Positions 25,973 to 34,169 are shown, numbered from the stretch's first letter. The stretch is 64,000 bases of DNA from VRUE01 sp963717375 (GCA_963717375.1 OY970329.1:1-64000), one strand, 5' to 3'. Made by a program: numbers and translations. Notes: generated by a model from the sequence alone, not told the origin.

Positions 25973-26665
25973 ATGAACCAGCGAAGGCACGGACTGAAGG
26001 TGCTTGGCGTTTCCCTGATCGCGGCACTCGGCCTGATGGCGTTCGGCGCTGCAGGTGCGCAGGCCTCGGGGGAATGGAGGATCGGCGGGAAAACAATGTC
26101 GGAACTAGGGCTTACCGAAGAAACGGTCACGGGGAAAGCCGAGGCAGGGGTAAAAGAGATCCTCTTAGTCAAAACCTTGAATATCCAAAAGAGCTGCACG
26201 GGTTTCGACATCCAAAGTGTCACAATTTCCCCATCGGGCAAAGGAAAAGGCGCAGTGCGCCTCTTAGGCTGCAAAGTATTCGCCGATGAAGCCGGCGAAG
26301 CGGAACTGACTGCTTGCGGCGTTAAAAGCACAGGTCAAGAAGCCGGAGTAATTCAGACTGAACTGATAGGTGGAGAAATCGTCTTAAGCGGTGGAGTGAA
26401 CTACGTCTTATTCAAACCCGCAAGCGGTACATCCTTTACCACCATCGAACTCACCGGCGCATCCTGCGCCCCTAAAGGTACGTACCCAATTACGGGCACG
26501 GTCGTGGCCGAACTAGGCGCAGAAGCCAAAGAACTGTTACTTAAACCGATTAAAGAATTCACCGGTGATGGTCTGAAATTCGGCGAAAACAAAGCCTTCC
26601 TTATCGGTTCCGGACTTGCAGAACTCACCGGAGCAAAAAAAGGATCGGCCTGGACTGGCTTTTAG
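25973..26665 (+). CDS. Secreted protein, array family A (A5)
   Basis: A 230-residue family-A protein. The first 55 codons are identical to A3; from KAEAGVKEILLVKTLNIQ onward it is a different variant, with middle motifs SCTGFDIQSVTIS, RLLGCKVFADEAGEAELTACG and NYVLFKPASGTSFTTIELTG that align better with A2. The C-terminal signature GLKFGENKAFL, AELTGAKK, GSAWTGF is intact. The switch point just after the signal peptide and opening segment is a clear recombination border. Confidence 0.8.
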   Translation: MNQRRHGLKVLGVSLIAALGLMAFGAAGAQASGEWRIGGKTMSELGLTEETVTGKAEAGVKEILLVKTLNIQKSCTGFDIQSVTISPSGKGKGAVRLLGCKVFADEAGEAELTACGVKSTGQEAGVIQTELIGGEIVLSGGVNYVLFKPASGTSFTTIELTGASCAPKGTYPITGTVVAELGAEAKELLLKPIKEFTGDGLKFGENKAFLIGSGLAELTGAKKGSAWTGF

Positions 26666-26700
26666 TCAAGCAGCAAGCAACTCCGAGCACACACGCACCT

Positions 26701-26743
26701 CCATTGAGCCGGGATTATCACAAGGGCGATCCCGGCTCAATGG
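26701..26743 (+). terminator. Hairpin terminator after A5
   Basis: A 15-bp perfect stem CCATTGAGCCGGGAT with a 13-nt loop. Confidence 0.7.
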
Positions 26744-26877
26744 ACAAGGACGACGCTAAGCGGCTAACGGCGTTCGAGCAGCTCAACGACGTGGAAGTGG
26801 GTGAGGCAGGGCAGCCCCGGGAGCTGGCGGGACCGCTTGGCCTAGGGACAGGAGAGCACCGCTCGCTCTACGCGTGG
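26744..26877. other. Intergenic stretch without recognisable gene
   Basis: GC-rich sequence between the A5 terminator and the A6 promoter block. It occupies the place where a B-C pair would be expected but shows no match to B or C that I can see. A short in-frame run here has no ribosome-binding site or signal peptide. Confidence 0.4.
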
Positions 26878-26965
26878 GAACCAATTTGTTCTTTAATGGT
26901 ACGCATCGCAAGATAGAAAACGGCTGGTGAAAAAATTTGACCGGCCGTCATGAATGCGCCAAGCT
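26878..26965 (+). promoter_or_regulatory. Class I array promoter of A6
   Basis: GATAGAAAAC at 26912-26921, TTGACC at 26937-26942, a 17-bp spacer and CAAGCT at 26960-26965, one base from the CATGCT of A4. The upstream block GGAACCAATTTGTTC is shared with A4. Confidence 0.55.
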
Positions 26966-27025
26966 CGCAGCGCGTGGATGCTTTATCCGCGTGACCGTAA
27001 CTACAAAGTGAGAGGAACATCAAGA

Positions 27026-27715
27026 ATGAAGCTTAGAAAGCATGGACTCAGGGCCATTGGGTTGTCCTTGATCGCGGCGCTTAGCCTGATGGCGTTCACC
27101 GCCGTCAGCGCTCAGGCAGCTGGAGAATGGAAAATCGGGGGAAAAACGATGTCGGAACTAAAACTGACAGAAGAAACGGTCACCGGTAAAGTAGAGCCAG
27201 AATTGCCATTGAAACTTTTAATCAAAGCTCTTAATATTTACCTCACGTGTCCCACAATTCACGTCAATGGAGTGCTTTTAGTCGGTCCTGTGGCTTCAGT
27301 TCACGGCACAACGACGTTCTTAACTTGCACAGTGCGTTCAATTTCACCCGACGAAGAATTGAAAGCTTGTGGCGTTAAAAGCACCGGTCAGGCAGCCGGA
27401 GTGATTGCAACGGCAAAAATTAATGGTGAAGTCATTTTAAGCGGTGCGGAAAATGTCGTTTTATTTAAACCATCATCTGGTACGACCTTCACAACTGTCG
27501 AAATCACAGGCGCAAGCTGCGCTGTAAAAGGCACGTACCCGATCACCGGTACTTCGGTATTCAAACTTGGGGCAGAAGCCAAAGAACTGTTAATTTTGTC
27601 CATAGAATTCGCTGGTGACGGTCTGAAATTCGGTGAATCCAAAGCCATCCTTGATGGTTCTGCGCTTGCCGAACTCACCGGAGCTAAAAAAGGATCAGCC
27701 TGGACAGGCTTTTAA
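27026..27715 (+). CDS. Secreted protein, array family A (A6)
   Basis: A 229-residue family-A protein with signal peptide MKLRKHGLRAIGLSLIAALS to AQA and opening AGEWKIGGKTMSELKL, like A4. Its middle (TCPTIHVNGVLLVGPVASVH, TCTVRSISPDEELKACG) is nearly that of A3. Its end is GLKFGESKAILDGSALAELT and GSAWTGF. A6 thus combines an A4-type start with an A3-type middle. GAGAGG lies about 10 bp before the ATG. Confidence 0.8.
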   Translation: MKLRKHGLRAIGLSLIAALSLMAFTAVSAQAAGEWKIGGKTMSELKLTEETVTGKVEPELPLKLLIKALNIYLTCPTIHVNGVLLVGPVASVHGTTTFLTCTVRSISPDEELKACGVKSTGQAAGVIATAKINGEVILSGAENVVLFKPSSGTTFTTVEITGASCAVKGTYPITGTSVFKLGAEAKELLILSIEFAGDGLKFGESKAILDGSALAELTGAKKGSAWTGF

Positions 27716-27754
27716 TAGATAGGAACTAGCAGCACTGAGCACACATATCCGGCA

Positions 27755-27783
27755 AGCCGGGATCGCCAAGGGCGATCCCGGCT
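27755..27783 (+). terminator. Hairpin terminator after A6
   Basis: A 13-bp perfect stem AGCCGGGATCGCC with an AAG loop, 39 bp after the stop; same hairpin as after A4. Confidence 0.7.
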
Positions 27784-27813
27784 CAGCCGGAGCCAGGGAA
27801 AGGGGAGTCAGCA

Positions 27814-28428
27814 GATGTCGAGTAACAGGGGGCCGAGGTTTGAGCAGGGATGATGTCGGGCGACCAGACGCGGTCGCCCTCTTGCCGTTCTTGCGGGCCT
27901 ATGAGCACTTGCCCTGAGCGCCTTGTTCGGTGGTCCGGCTATGGTGGCCAGCGCTGCCACCTGTCCCAACGAGGCCCTGCGCAGCGGCTCTTCCTCCGCC
28001 AACCTCCCCGATTGCCGCGCCTACGAACAGACAAGCCCTACGAACAAGAACGGCCTTGATATCACCGGTATCTACCCGGTGGTGAAGTCCTCTCCCAGCG
28101 GGGACAGGGTTAGCTTCGCGGCGACCAATGGCCTGCCCGGCGGCGCCGGCGCTCAGGAAGTGCCGCTCTACCTGGCTACCCGCGGTGCTGCCAACTGGAC
28201 AACCCAAGGCATCCTGGCGCCAGAGAGCACCGGACCCAACGGCCACGTGATCGGCTGGACGCCTGATTTCTCCCAAGTCTTCGACCGCGCCCAAACCCTC
28301 GACGGGCCTCCGACCGCAGCCCTTCTTTCGCGCTCGAGCCTCGACGGCTCATTGACGACGATTCTGCCTCATACCGCCCAACTAGGCAGCGGCGGGGTCG
28401 AGTACGCCGGCTCAAGTGCCGACAACTT
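27814..28428 (+). pseudogene. Truncated, frameshifted family-B gene (B3)
   Basis: Begins with the usual ATG of B and CCAGGGAAAGGGGAGTCAGC before it, but the signal-peptide part carries indels (an extra G in the GGGGG run, then GGGATGATGTCGG in place of GGGGAACACGCCGG) and a TGA in the old frame. From about 27960 it follows B2 closely (ATCPNEALRSGSSSANLPDC to VEYAGSSADN) and is then cut after GACAAC, about 200 codons in. An in-frame ATG at 27923 keeps the latter part open but without a working secretion signal. Confidence 0.8.
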
Positions 28429-28549
28429 TCGATCAACAGCACCAATCTCTGCGCCAAACCGAACTACGCGGCGGCGAAGCTCGGCAAGCTTCAGGACTTC
28501 CGCGTGTCGCTTAAAAACGACTGCGGTGGGCGGGTAAGAAGAAGTAGTA
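28426..28549 (+). pseudogene. 3' end of a family-C gene fused to B3 (C3 remnant)
   Basis: ATCAACAGCACCAATCTCTG and the following bases match the last about 40 codons of C (INSTNLCAKPNYAAAKL, DFRVSLKNDCGG), joined directly to the B3 stump. A deletion of roughly 5.7 kb relative to an intact B-C pair made the joint, and the two parts are out of frame with each other. The intergenic sequence after it resembles that after the left-edge C fragment (6460-6570) more than that after C1 and C2. Confidence 0.8.
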
Positions 28550-28673
28550 AGCCGGGCGCCGGCAGGTAGGAGGTGTGCCTGTCGGCCTCGCAGAGGACTA
28601 GAAATCTCTGCCGCTAGCTGTGAACGTGGTTGCTCTCAATTCGCAGTGCGTATAGCAATATGCTCAGATTCTC

Positions 28674-28703
28674 TTGACCCGTAGCTCGTCAGCGTGAGAT
28701 GCT
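28674..28703 (+). promoter_or_regulatory. Class II array promoter of the A7 pseudogene
   Basis: TTGACC at 28674-28679, an 18-bp spacer, GATGCT at 28698-28703, with TATAGCAATATGCTCAG upstream. The inverted repeat is degraded here (CTGGCTAGG against CCACGGCGAG). Confidence 0.5.
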
Positions 28704-28754
28704 GGCTAGGCGGCCTTCCTGGGTCGCGTAAGGCAACCACGGCGAGAGGACAAG

Positions 28755-29444
28755 ATGAACCAGAGAAGGCACGGACTGAAGGTGCTTGGCGTTCCCTGAT
28801 CGCGGCGCTCGGCCTGATGGCGATTGGTGCCGCCGGCGCTCAGGCTACCGGGGAATGGAAAATCGGGGGTAAAACGATGACGGAACTGGGGATTAAAGAA
28901 GAAACTGTGACGGGAAAACTCGAGGCAGGAGTCAAAGCTTTACTCTTAGTCAAAACCTTGAACGTTGAGATTGACTGCACAAGTTTCGATGTCTCAACAG
29001 GTCATATCAAATCAGGAGGAACACAGGAGTGGTTTCTGCTCTATTTAGGCTGCGGAGTGTTTGCCGACGAAGTAGGAGAACCACAGCTAACAGCTTGTGG
29101 AGTGAAAAGCACCGGAAAGCGGCTGGAGAAATCGAAACCGGCAAAATAGGCGGCGAAATCGTCTTAAGCGGTGGGATCAACTATGTCTTATTTAAGCCAT
29201 CTGCTGGCACGACTTTGCGACACTCGAAGTCACAGGTGCAAGCTGCGCTTTTAAAGGCACTTATCCGATCACCGGTACGATAGTGAGTGAACTTGGCACA
29301 GAAGCCAAAGAACTGTTAGTCCAGGCGATCAATGGATTCACCGGCGATGGTCTGAAATTTGGTGAATTCAAAGCGTTCACTGCTGCCTCTGTGCTTGCGG
29401 AACTCAGCGGAGCCCAAAAAGGAAAAGCCTGGACAGGCGTCTAG
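28755..29444 (+). pseudogene. Frameshifted family-A gene (A7)
   Basis: Full-length family-A gene with at least three indels. A T is missing in GGCGTTCCCTGATC (other copies GGCGTTTCCCTGATC), which breaks the signal peptide. Bases are missing in ACCGGAAAGCGGCTGG, and again in ACGACTTTGCGACACTCG. Between these the family reading resumes (TGEWKIGGKTMTELGIKEET, LTACGVKST, GLKFGEFKAFT, end AWTGV). The promoter and 3' hairpin are still good, so inactivation is recent. Confidence 0.8.
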
Positions 29445-29499
29445 CGAGCACGGCCACGAAGCAACCGCCAACCAGCACCAAGTACAACGTACATCCATG

Positions 29500-29533
29500 A
29501 AGCCGAGATCGCTACAAGGGGCGATCTCGGCTT
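29500..29533 (+). terminator. Hairpin terminator after A7
   Basis: A 13-bp perfect stem AAGCCGAGATCGC with an 8-nt loop. Confidence 0.7.
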
Positions 29534-29600
29534 TGGGCCTCGGCCTGCGACGGCGAAGACAACGCCTCGGTTCAGCCCACCCCTTCTTTGATCTCCCCCA

Positions 29601-29654
29601 GTTGGAAAACATTGGACCGTAAAACTTGACTGCATCGCCGCCGTTGGCGATGCT
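29601..29654 (+). promoter_or_regulatory. Class I array promoter of D2-E2-F2
   Basis: Exact copy of the D1 promoter: GTTGGAAAACATTG from 29601, TTGACT at 29626-29631, GATGCT at 29649-29654. Confidence 0.6.
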
Positions 29655-29764
29655 GGCAGGCGCAGGGGACCGCTCGCGGCGGCTTGGTCGGATGCGCCAA
29701 CGCAGCCACAAGCTTCGCGGGGAGCTGATCCCAGTCAAACGAGCAAGTAAGGAGCAACTAGACG

Positions 29765-30649
29765 ATGCGAAAGCAGCGCAACATATTGGGGGTGGCGTGC
29801 GCGGTTATGGCACTGGCCGCACTCAGCCTCGCCGGGAGCGCCTCCGCGAAACTCACGGGCGAATACACGAAATTTGCCAATTGCCCGCGGACAAACCCTG
29901 AAGTTAACAAGTGCATCCAATCGGTCACCAACAGCGGGGAAGTCATCCTCGGCACCAAGAAAGTGCCGATCACAAACCCGGTGACCCTGCAGGGCGGCTT
30001 CACTACGCCGGTCGCGGAATTCTCCAAATTCGTCGCCGCGACCAACGGCATCACGCTCTCCAAAGCCGCTCAGTCGGTACCGGGCGGGCTGCTTGGCATC
30101 GTGCCGCCTGAAAAATCGCCGGCGCTGGTCAAACTGCTGTCGAAATTCTTCTTCGAAAACGCTCTGACCGGAGTCAACTCCACCCTGGAACTGGCTAAAC
30201 CGGCGAGCGAAATCAAAATCAGCGAGCTCCACCTCGGTGAAGAAGAAGAAGTGGCGCTGAAACTGCCGGTCATGCTCCATCTCGAAAACCCGTTCCTGGG
30301 CAAAAGCTGCTTCGTCGGATCGACCAGCGCGCCGATCTACTGGGAACTGACGACCGGCTTCACCGCTCCGCCGAAACCGAATGAATCGATTCGTGGCTTC
30401 TCGGGCGAATTCAAATTCCTCGATGGCGGTAAAATTCTGCTCCTCAACAACGACAAACTCGTCGATAACGCCTGGGCTGCGCCTTCGGCCGTTGGCTGCG
30501 GGGGAATCCTCGGCTTCCTCGTCAATCCGATCATCAATGGGCAAATAGGGCTGCCTTCGGCGGCCGGTAAGAACACCTCGATTCTGAACAACACGGTCAG
30601 TCTCGCTACCGCTTTCGGGGTTGAACAGAACAACCTCGAAAACCCCTAG
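29765..30649 (+). CDS. Secreted protein, array family D (D2)
   Basis: A 294-residue protein identical to D1, including signal peptide and the IVPPEKSPALVK middle that sets these two apart from D3 and D4. First gene of the second D-E-F operon, with AAGGAG upstream of the ATG. Function unknown. Confidence 0.8.
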   Translation: MRKQRNILGVACAVMALAALSLAGSASAKLTGEYTKFANCPRTNPEVNKCIQSVTNSGEVILGTKKVPITNPVTLQGGFTTPVAEFSKFVAATNGITLSKAAQSVPGGLLGIVPPEKSPALVKLLSKFFFENALTGVNSTLELAKPASEIKISELHLGEEEEVALKLPVMLHLENPFLGKSCFVGSTSAPIYWELTTGFTAPPKPNESIRGFSGEFKFLDGGKILLLNNDKLVDNAWAAPSAVGCGGILGFLVNPIINGQIGLPSAAGKNTSILNNTVSLATAFGVEQNNLENP

Positions 30650-30680
30650 CCCGATCGCTTAACAAGGAGATGATGAGACG

Positions 30681-31301
30681 ATGAATCGCAAAGTTAAAAG
30701 CGTCTTCCTGGGGGTGATCGCGGCGTTGGTAATCGGTGCCGTATTCGCCGGCAGCGCTGCTGCCGCCCCCAACTGGAAGTTCGAAGGAAAAGAACTCACC
30801 GGCACGGAAACGATCGTCGGTGCCGCATTTGAAAGCAGTCTGACCGTTCCCGGTCTGACGACCAAATGCGAAAATTTCCTCTACAAGCTGACGATCTCCA
30901 ACAGCGCGGGGACCGGCAAAGGGGAAGTAACCGAAGTGCCGCTCTACAACTGCACCACGGACAGCAAAGCGTGCACGGTCGAAGCGATCGCTGCCGAAAA
31001 ACTGCCCTGGCCAGCCAAATTGACGACGGTGTCGAGCCAAAACTACATCGTCATCGAAGGCGTCAAGGTCGGGATCCTCTACGCCGGTAAAGAATGCTCG
31101 GTGGGGGGGACCCTGGTGTCGGTCAAAGGCACAGCCGGTGGGCTGCTCGACAACGTTGCCGAAACGGCTACGTTTAATGCGGCCAGCTTCGCCGCGACGA
31201 AAACGGTGCTGATGGCCCTTGGCACCGCGATTGAATGGAAAGGCGTCTTCCCGACGGAAGCGTTCGAATGGCACCGAAACCAGCCACTGACGGTTTCCTA
31301 G
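30681..31301 (+). CDS. Secreted protein, array family E (E2)
   Basis: A 206-residue protein identical to E1: Sec signal peptide, NWKFEGKELTG opening and regularly spaced cysteines. Only these two copies of family E exist in the window, both inside the identical cassettes, so E is known here from one effective sequence. Function unknown. Confidence 0.78.
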   Translation: MNRKVKSVFLGVIAALVIGAVFAGSAAAAPNWKFEGKELTGTETIVGAAFESSLTVPGLTTKCENFLYKLTISNSAGTGKGEVTEVPLYNCTTDSKACTVEAIAAEKLPWPAKLTTVSSQNYIVIEGVKVGILYAGKECSVGGTLVSVKGTAGGLLDNVAETATFNAASFAATKTVLMALGTAIEWKGVFPTEAFEWHRNQPLTVS

Positions 31302-31306
31302 TCTCG

Positions 31307-32065
31307 ATGAGACGGATTGCGAGCGCCGGGGTCTCCCTGGCGCTCGCAATGGTGGCGTTGCTCGCCGTTTCGGGCTGCGGAGGAAGCTCCTCCGATGACA
31401 CCAAGACGGCGAGCGCTCCGCCCTCCTCGACGTCTACCGAGGAAAGCACGACAACGCCCTCCTCTGCAGCGCAAGGCTCAAAGCCAAAGCAAAGCGCCGG
31501 CTCGCAGGGCTCCCCAGAAGGCAAGCAGGGCCCCAAGATCAAGCAGCCCAAAGGCGCTAAGGAATCGGCTCCCAGCTCCGAACAGCGTGAACACGCCGTG
31601 CTGGCCGACATGAGCATCTCCAGCCCCGCGATCAAAATAGTCGGAGGCGAAGTGCAAAAGCTCCCCAGCACCTACACCTGCGATGGCAAGAACAGCTGGC
31701 CCCAGCTCGACTGGACGGGCATCCCGCCCGACAGCGCCGAACTAGCCCTCTTCGTCATGAACGCCCAGCCGGTCAAAGGAAAACTCTTCGTCGACTGGGC
31801 CGTGAGCGGCATCGATCCCCAGACAGAAGGGGTAAAGGCTGGCGCCTTGCCCACAAGCGCGATCGTCGGCAAGAACAGCTTCGGGCACACGGGCTATGAA
31901 GTCTGCCCGCCCCACAAGAGCTCAGAAGACTTCATCTTCGCCGTCTACGCGCTGCCCAAGCCGATCGCGGCCTCAAAGGGCTTTGACTCGGTCGCTATGC
32001 GCGAAAAGGTCGTTGCGCAGGCCAGCAACGTCGGCTTGACGGCCGGTCGCTACGAACGCGGCTGA
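31307..32065 (+). CDS. PEBP-like lipoprotein, array family F (F2)
   Basis: A 252-residue protein identical to F1: lipobox VSGC, low-complexity Ser/Lys/Pro linker, then the YbhB/PEBP-like domain whose canonical anion-site residues are replaced. It begins 5 bp after E2. A third, truncated F sequence lies about 0.6 kb downstream. Confidence 0.82.
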   Translation: MRRIASAGVSLALAMVALLAVSGCGGSSSDDTKTASAPPSSTSTEESTTTPSSAAQGSKPKQSAGSQGSPEGKQGPKIKQPKGAKESAPSSEQREHAVLADMSISSPAIKIVGGEVQKLPSTYTCDGKNSWPQLDWTGIPPDSAELALFVMNAQPVKGKLFVDWAVSGIDPQTEGVKAGALPTSAIVGKNSFGHTGYEVCPPHKSSEDFIFAVYALPKPIAASKGFDSVAMREKVVAQASNVGLTAGRYERG

Positions 32066-32199
32066 GGAAGGCGGCTCGCCCGTGGCGGGTTAGATAGAGA
32101 ATCTTGCTCTAGGCACTGCTGCCTCGTCTGCGGTGAGAGGCTCGCTGGGCGATGCCACCGGCTTCGCATCCAAGGCAGCTACCCAGCGAGAGGAGGAAG

Positions 32200-32690
32200 A
32201 TGAACCTCAGAAGACATGGCCCCAAGGTGCTCGGCCTTGCCCTAATCGCAGCGTTCGACTTAAGGCGTTCAGCGCCGCCGGCGCTCAGGCCCGGGGGAAT
32301 GAAAATCGGTACTCAATGCTCACAGAATTAAGCATTACAATTAAAGAGTTACAGTAAAACTAGAAACTGAATCAATCAGATATCCTTATTCAAGGCTAGG
32401 GAATTTTGCAGAGCGCAGCGCCTTGCATTTCGCGGCTGCGCTTATTGAGTGTGGCCGGTTTGGCTGGGCGAATGTACCTATGATCGTGCTTCTAACTTGT
32501 CAGGCTTATGACAATCCAAGCAGAACAAAATTGACAGCTTGCACCATTAAAAGCACAGGCAGGCTGGAACTTCGTCTTAGTTGAAAGTGCCACGACGTTT
32601 ACGACGGTTGAATCACGGGCGCGGCGTGTGCGATAAAAGGCTCGTTCCCGCTAGCAGGCACATATGTGGTCCAGCCCGGTGCGGAAGCGC
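32200..32690 (+). pseudogene. Decayed family-A gene (A8)
   Basis: Begins GAAGATGAACCTCAGAAGAC with GAGAGGAGG before it, the GCTCGCTGGGCG / CCCAGCGAG inverted repeat at 32138-32187 and a weak TTGCTC/GAGGCT promoter. The signal peptide shifts frame near GCGTTCGACTTAAGG. Later pieces still match A: LTACTIKST at about 32540, TTFTTVE at about 32590 and CAIKGSFPLAGTYVVQPGAE near the end. Most of the middle is replaced by AT-rich sequence with many stops. Confidence 0.75.
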
Positions 32691-32850
32691 CGACACCTGC
32701 ATTGGCAAACAGCTGGCGCCTGCTTGACTAGACCGGCATCCCGCCCGAAAAGCGCCGAACTGGCCCTCTTCGTCATGAACGCCCAGCCGGTCAAGGGCAA
32801 ACTCTTCGCCGACTGGGCCGTGAGCGACATTGACCCTCAGCAGGTCGCTC
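32691..32850 (+). pseudogene. Fragment of a family-F (PEBP-like) gene
   Basis: The bases ACTGGCCCTCTTCGTCATGA and neighbours match the centre of F1 (ELALFVMNAQPVKGKLF, DWAVS.IDPQ) but the N-terminal half, the start and the C-terminal quarter are missing. It joins the A8 remnant without a gap, a scar of the same kind of illegitimate junction as at 28426. Confidence 0.75.
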
Positions 32851-32859
32851 CAAGCCGGA

Positions 32860-32982
32860 TAGAAACATTACTCTGAAACTTGACTACTCTCTAGTCGGCG
32901 ATGAGATGTTCGCCGGGCGGGGGTTCTCATGGGAGCGGGCTTTCAAACTACCGACCACCGATCGACCAGTCGCCTTCAAGAA
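32860..32982 (+). promoter_or_regulatory. Orphan array promoter remnant
   Basis: GGATAGAAACATTACTCTG, then GAAACTTGACT with the -35 at 32880-32885, and GATGTT at 32905-32910 with a 19-bp spacer. The following TTCGCCGGGCGGGGG resembles the start of a class II leader, so it looks like a hybrid. No gene follows before the terminator at 32983. Confidence 0.5.
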
Positions 32983-33013
32983 GCCCCGGACGACCGTTAT
33001 GGTCGTCCGGGGC
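32983..33013. terminator. Bidirectional hairpin terminator
   Basis: A 13-bp perfect stem GCCCCGGACGACC with a GTTAT loop. It lies 28 bp beyond the stop of the collagen-like gene, which reads toward it on the minus strand. Confidence 0.75.
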
Positions 33014-33041
33014 CTTAGTGCTCAGAGACGAAGGAACAGAG

Positions 33042-33704
33042 CTAAGGTGCTGTAACGGCCCAGGTGCCTCGGGCGGTTCCTTCAACTGCAGTGTTAATAA
33101 CGGCGGTAAAGACGATGCCGTTTCCGTCCCTGATCAACGTGGTCGGACTGTTACCGGTTGCTTCATTTAGAGCTGCATAGACGCAGACGTTCCCACTATC
33201 CGCAGCTGGTGCCGTAGCTGTCCCGGGGCAGCCTGCGACCGAACCTGCCGCGCTCCCCTGCGGCACCCATTTGAATTCTGGCGTAAAGCTTAGGTGAAGT
33301 GGAAACGAAATTGGAACAAACACGGATTCACTCTGCGATTCTTTGACGTACATGGGAAGTGACCACACACCGGTCTCGGTGGCACCGGAAGGAAGATTGC
33401 ATTCTCCGCTTTGGTCGCAGCTAGGACCCGGTTCTCCCGGTTCTCCCGGGGCTCCGGGTTCTCCCTGCGGGCCCGCGGGGCCCGCAGGGCCGGCCGCGCC
33501 AGCAGCGCCTGCCGGGCCTGTGGCTCCGGGGGCTCCTGGTTTACCGGGTTTTCCTGGCTTTCCTTGCTTGCCAGCTTTGGCCTTGGAGGTGGTGGCGCCG
33601 ATGTTGTTAGCGGCGTATGCGCCGCCGGCGAGCGATGCGATCAAAGCCATGATCGCAACGAGCAGACCGGCGGTTCCGGTTTGGTTACGGATTCGGTGCA
33701 GCAT
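33042..33704 (-). CDS. Collagen-like secreted or surface protein
   Basis: A 220-residue protein with a hydrophobic signal segment (TAGLLVAIMALIASLAGGAY, then AAN) and 17 uninterrupted Gly-X-Y triplets (GKQ, GKP x3, GAP, GAT, GPA and so on to GPS), which should form a triple helix. A roughly 130-residue C-terminal domain follows (CDQSGECNLPSGATETGVWS, VFVPISFPLHLSF, GTWAVTAP), probably the trimerising or binding head. The ATG at 33704 has AAGGAG 9 bp upstream; an in-frame ATG at 33788 would add 28 residues. It is the only gene in the array on the minus strand, and its promoter carries the array boxes. Confidence 0.85.
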   Translation of the reverse strand: MLHRIRNQTGTAGLLVAIMALIASLAGGAYAANNIGATTSKAKAGKQGKPGKPGKPGAPGATGPAGAAGAAGPAGPAGPQGEPGAPGEPGEPGPSCDQSGECNLPSGATETGVWSLPMYVKESQSESVFVPISFPLHLSFTPEFKWVPQGSAAGSVAGCPGTATAPAADSGNVCVYAALNEATGNSPTTLIRDGNGIVFTAVINTAVEGTARGTWAVTAP

Positions 33705-33883
33705 GATTAAACGCTCCTTGGTAGCCGCTGCCGAGAATGACTCGGTCAGCCGTTGTTCGATGGACTGAAATTGCTTGAAGAGCGGCATGCCCCATCCCGC
33801 CGGGACGGCTCTCTCTCAGCACCCTGTGTATTCCCCTACTCATCTGTCCCTGGCATGAGACGAAGACCGGCCCATGCCGGTCC

Positions 33884-33940
33884 AGCATGGCGCACGAGCT
33901 GGTAGCCGGTCAAGTTTTCCGGCCCAATGTTTTCTATCCC
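33884..33940 (-). promoter_or_regulatory. Class I array promoter of the collagen-like gene
   Basis: On the minus strand: GGGATAGAAAACATTG, then GGAAAACTTGACC with the -35 at 33908-33913, an 18-bp spacer, and CATGCT at 33884-33889. The match to the plus-strand class I promoters is close base for base. The leader to the ATG at 33704 is about 170 nt. Confidence 0.65.
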
Positions 33941-33978
33941 GAAGCAGCGTGAGGCCTATGTCTTCGGGCCCGGAGCGG

Positions 33979-34034
33979 CGGTTGGAAAACATTGAGCCGG
34001 AAAACTTGACCGCGTGGGCGGGGCGCGCGATGCT
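33979..34034 (+). promoter_or_regulatory. Class I array promoter of D3
   Basis: GGTTGGAAAACATTG, then GGAAAACTTGACC with the -35 at 34006-34011, a 17-bp spacer and GATGCT at 34029-34034. It is divergent from the collagen-like gene promoter, the two -35 boxes being about 90 bp apart. Confidence 0.65.
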
Positions 34035-34169
34035 TGTACTTGGGAATGCGGCCGCTCGCGGCTGCTCGCGTTCAGCTTCAAGCTCATACGCGATGAAAGA
34101 TGGTGAGGGGATCGCGCTACGGCGTCAGCCTCTATTCCAGTTCAGTCGAGACGATAGGAGCGCTAGATA

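Larger units (their letters stand above)
21918..26137. repeat. 4.2-kb identical repeat, copy 2 (matches 13439-17658)
   Basis: Second copy of the B-end/C/A-start segment. Beyond its right end A5 and A3 diverge at once, and beyond its left end B2 and B1 differ by scattered substitutions. Sharp borders inside coding sequence fit gene conversion or unequal crossing-over better than simple tandem duplication. Confidence 0.85.
29597..32094. repeat. 2.5-kb D-E-F cassette, copy 2 (identical to 7509-10006)
   Basis: Second copy of the D-E-F unit, including promoter and leader. On the left it follows the A7 terminator; on the right it ends at GTTAGA and then runs into a decayed A gene, whereas copy 1 runs into A2. 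Both copies lie downstream of a class II A gene (A1, A7), so the insertion context is the same. Confidence 0.85.

Noticed and set aside
26704..26916. A 70-codon reading frame between A5 and A6
   Set aside because: It starts inside the terminator hairpin, has no ribosome-binding site and no recognisable feature.
7417..29533. Repeated GGATCGC hairpins as a CRISPR array or as transposable palindromes
   Set aside because: They occur once after each gene, not in tandem with spacers, and each sits where a terminator is expected.
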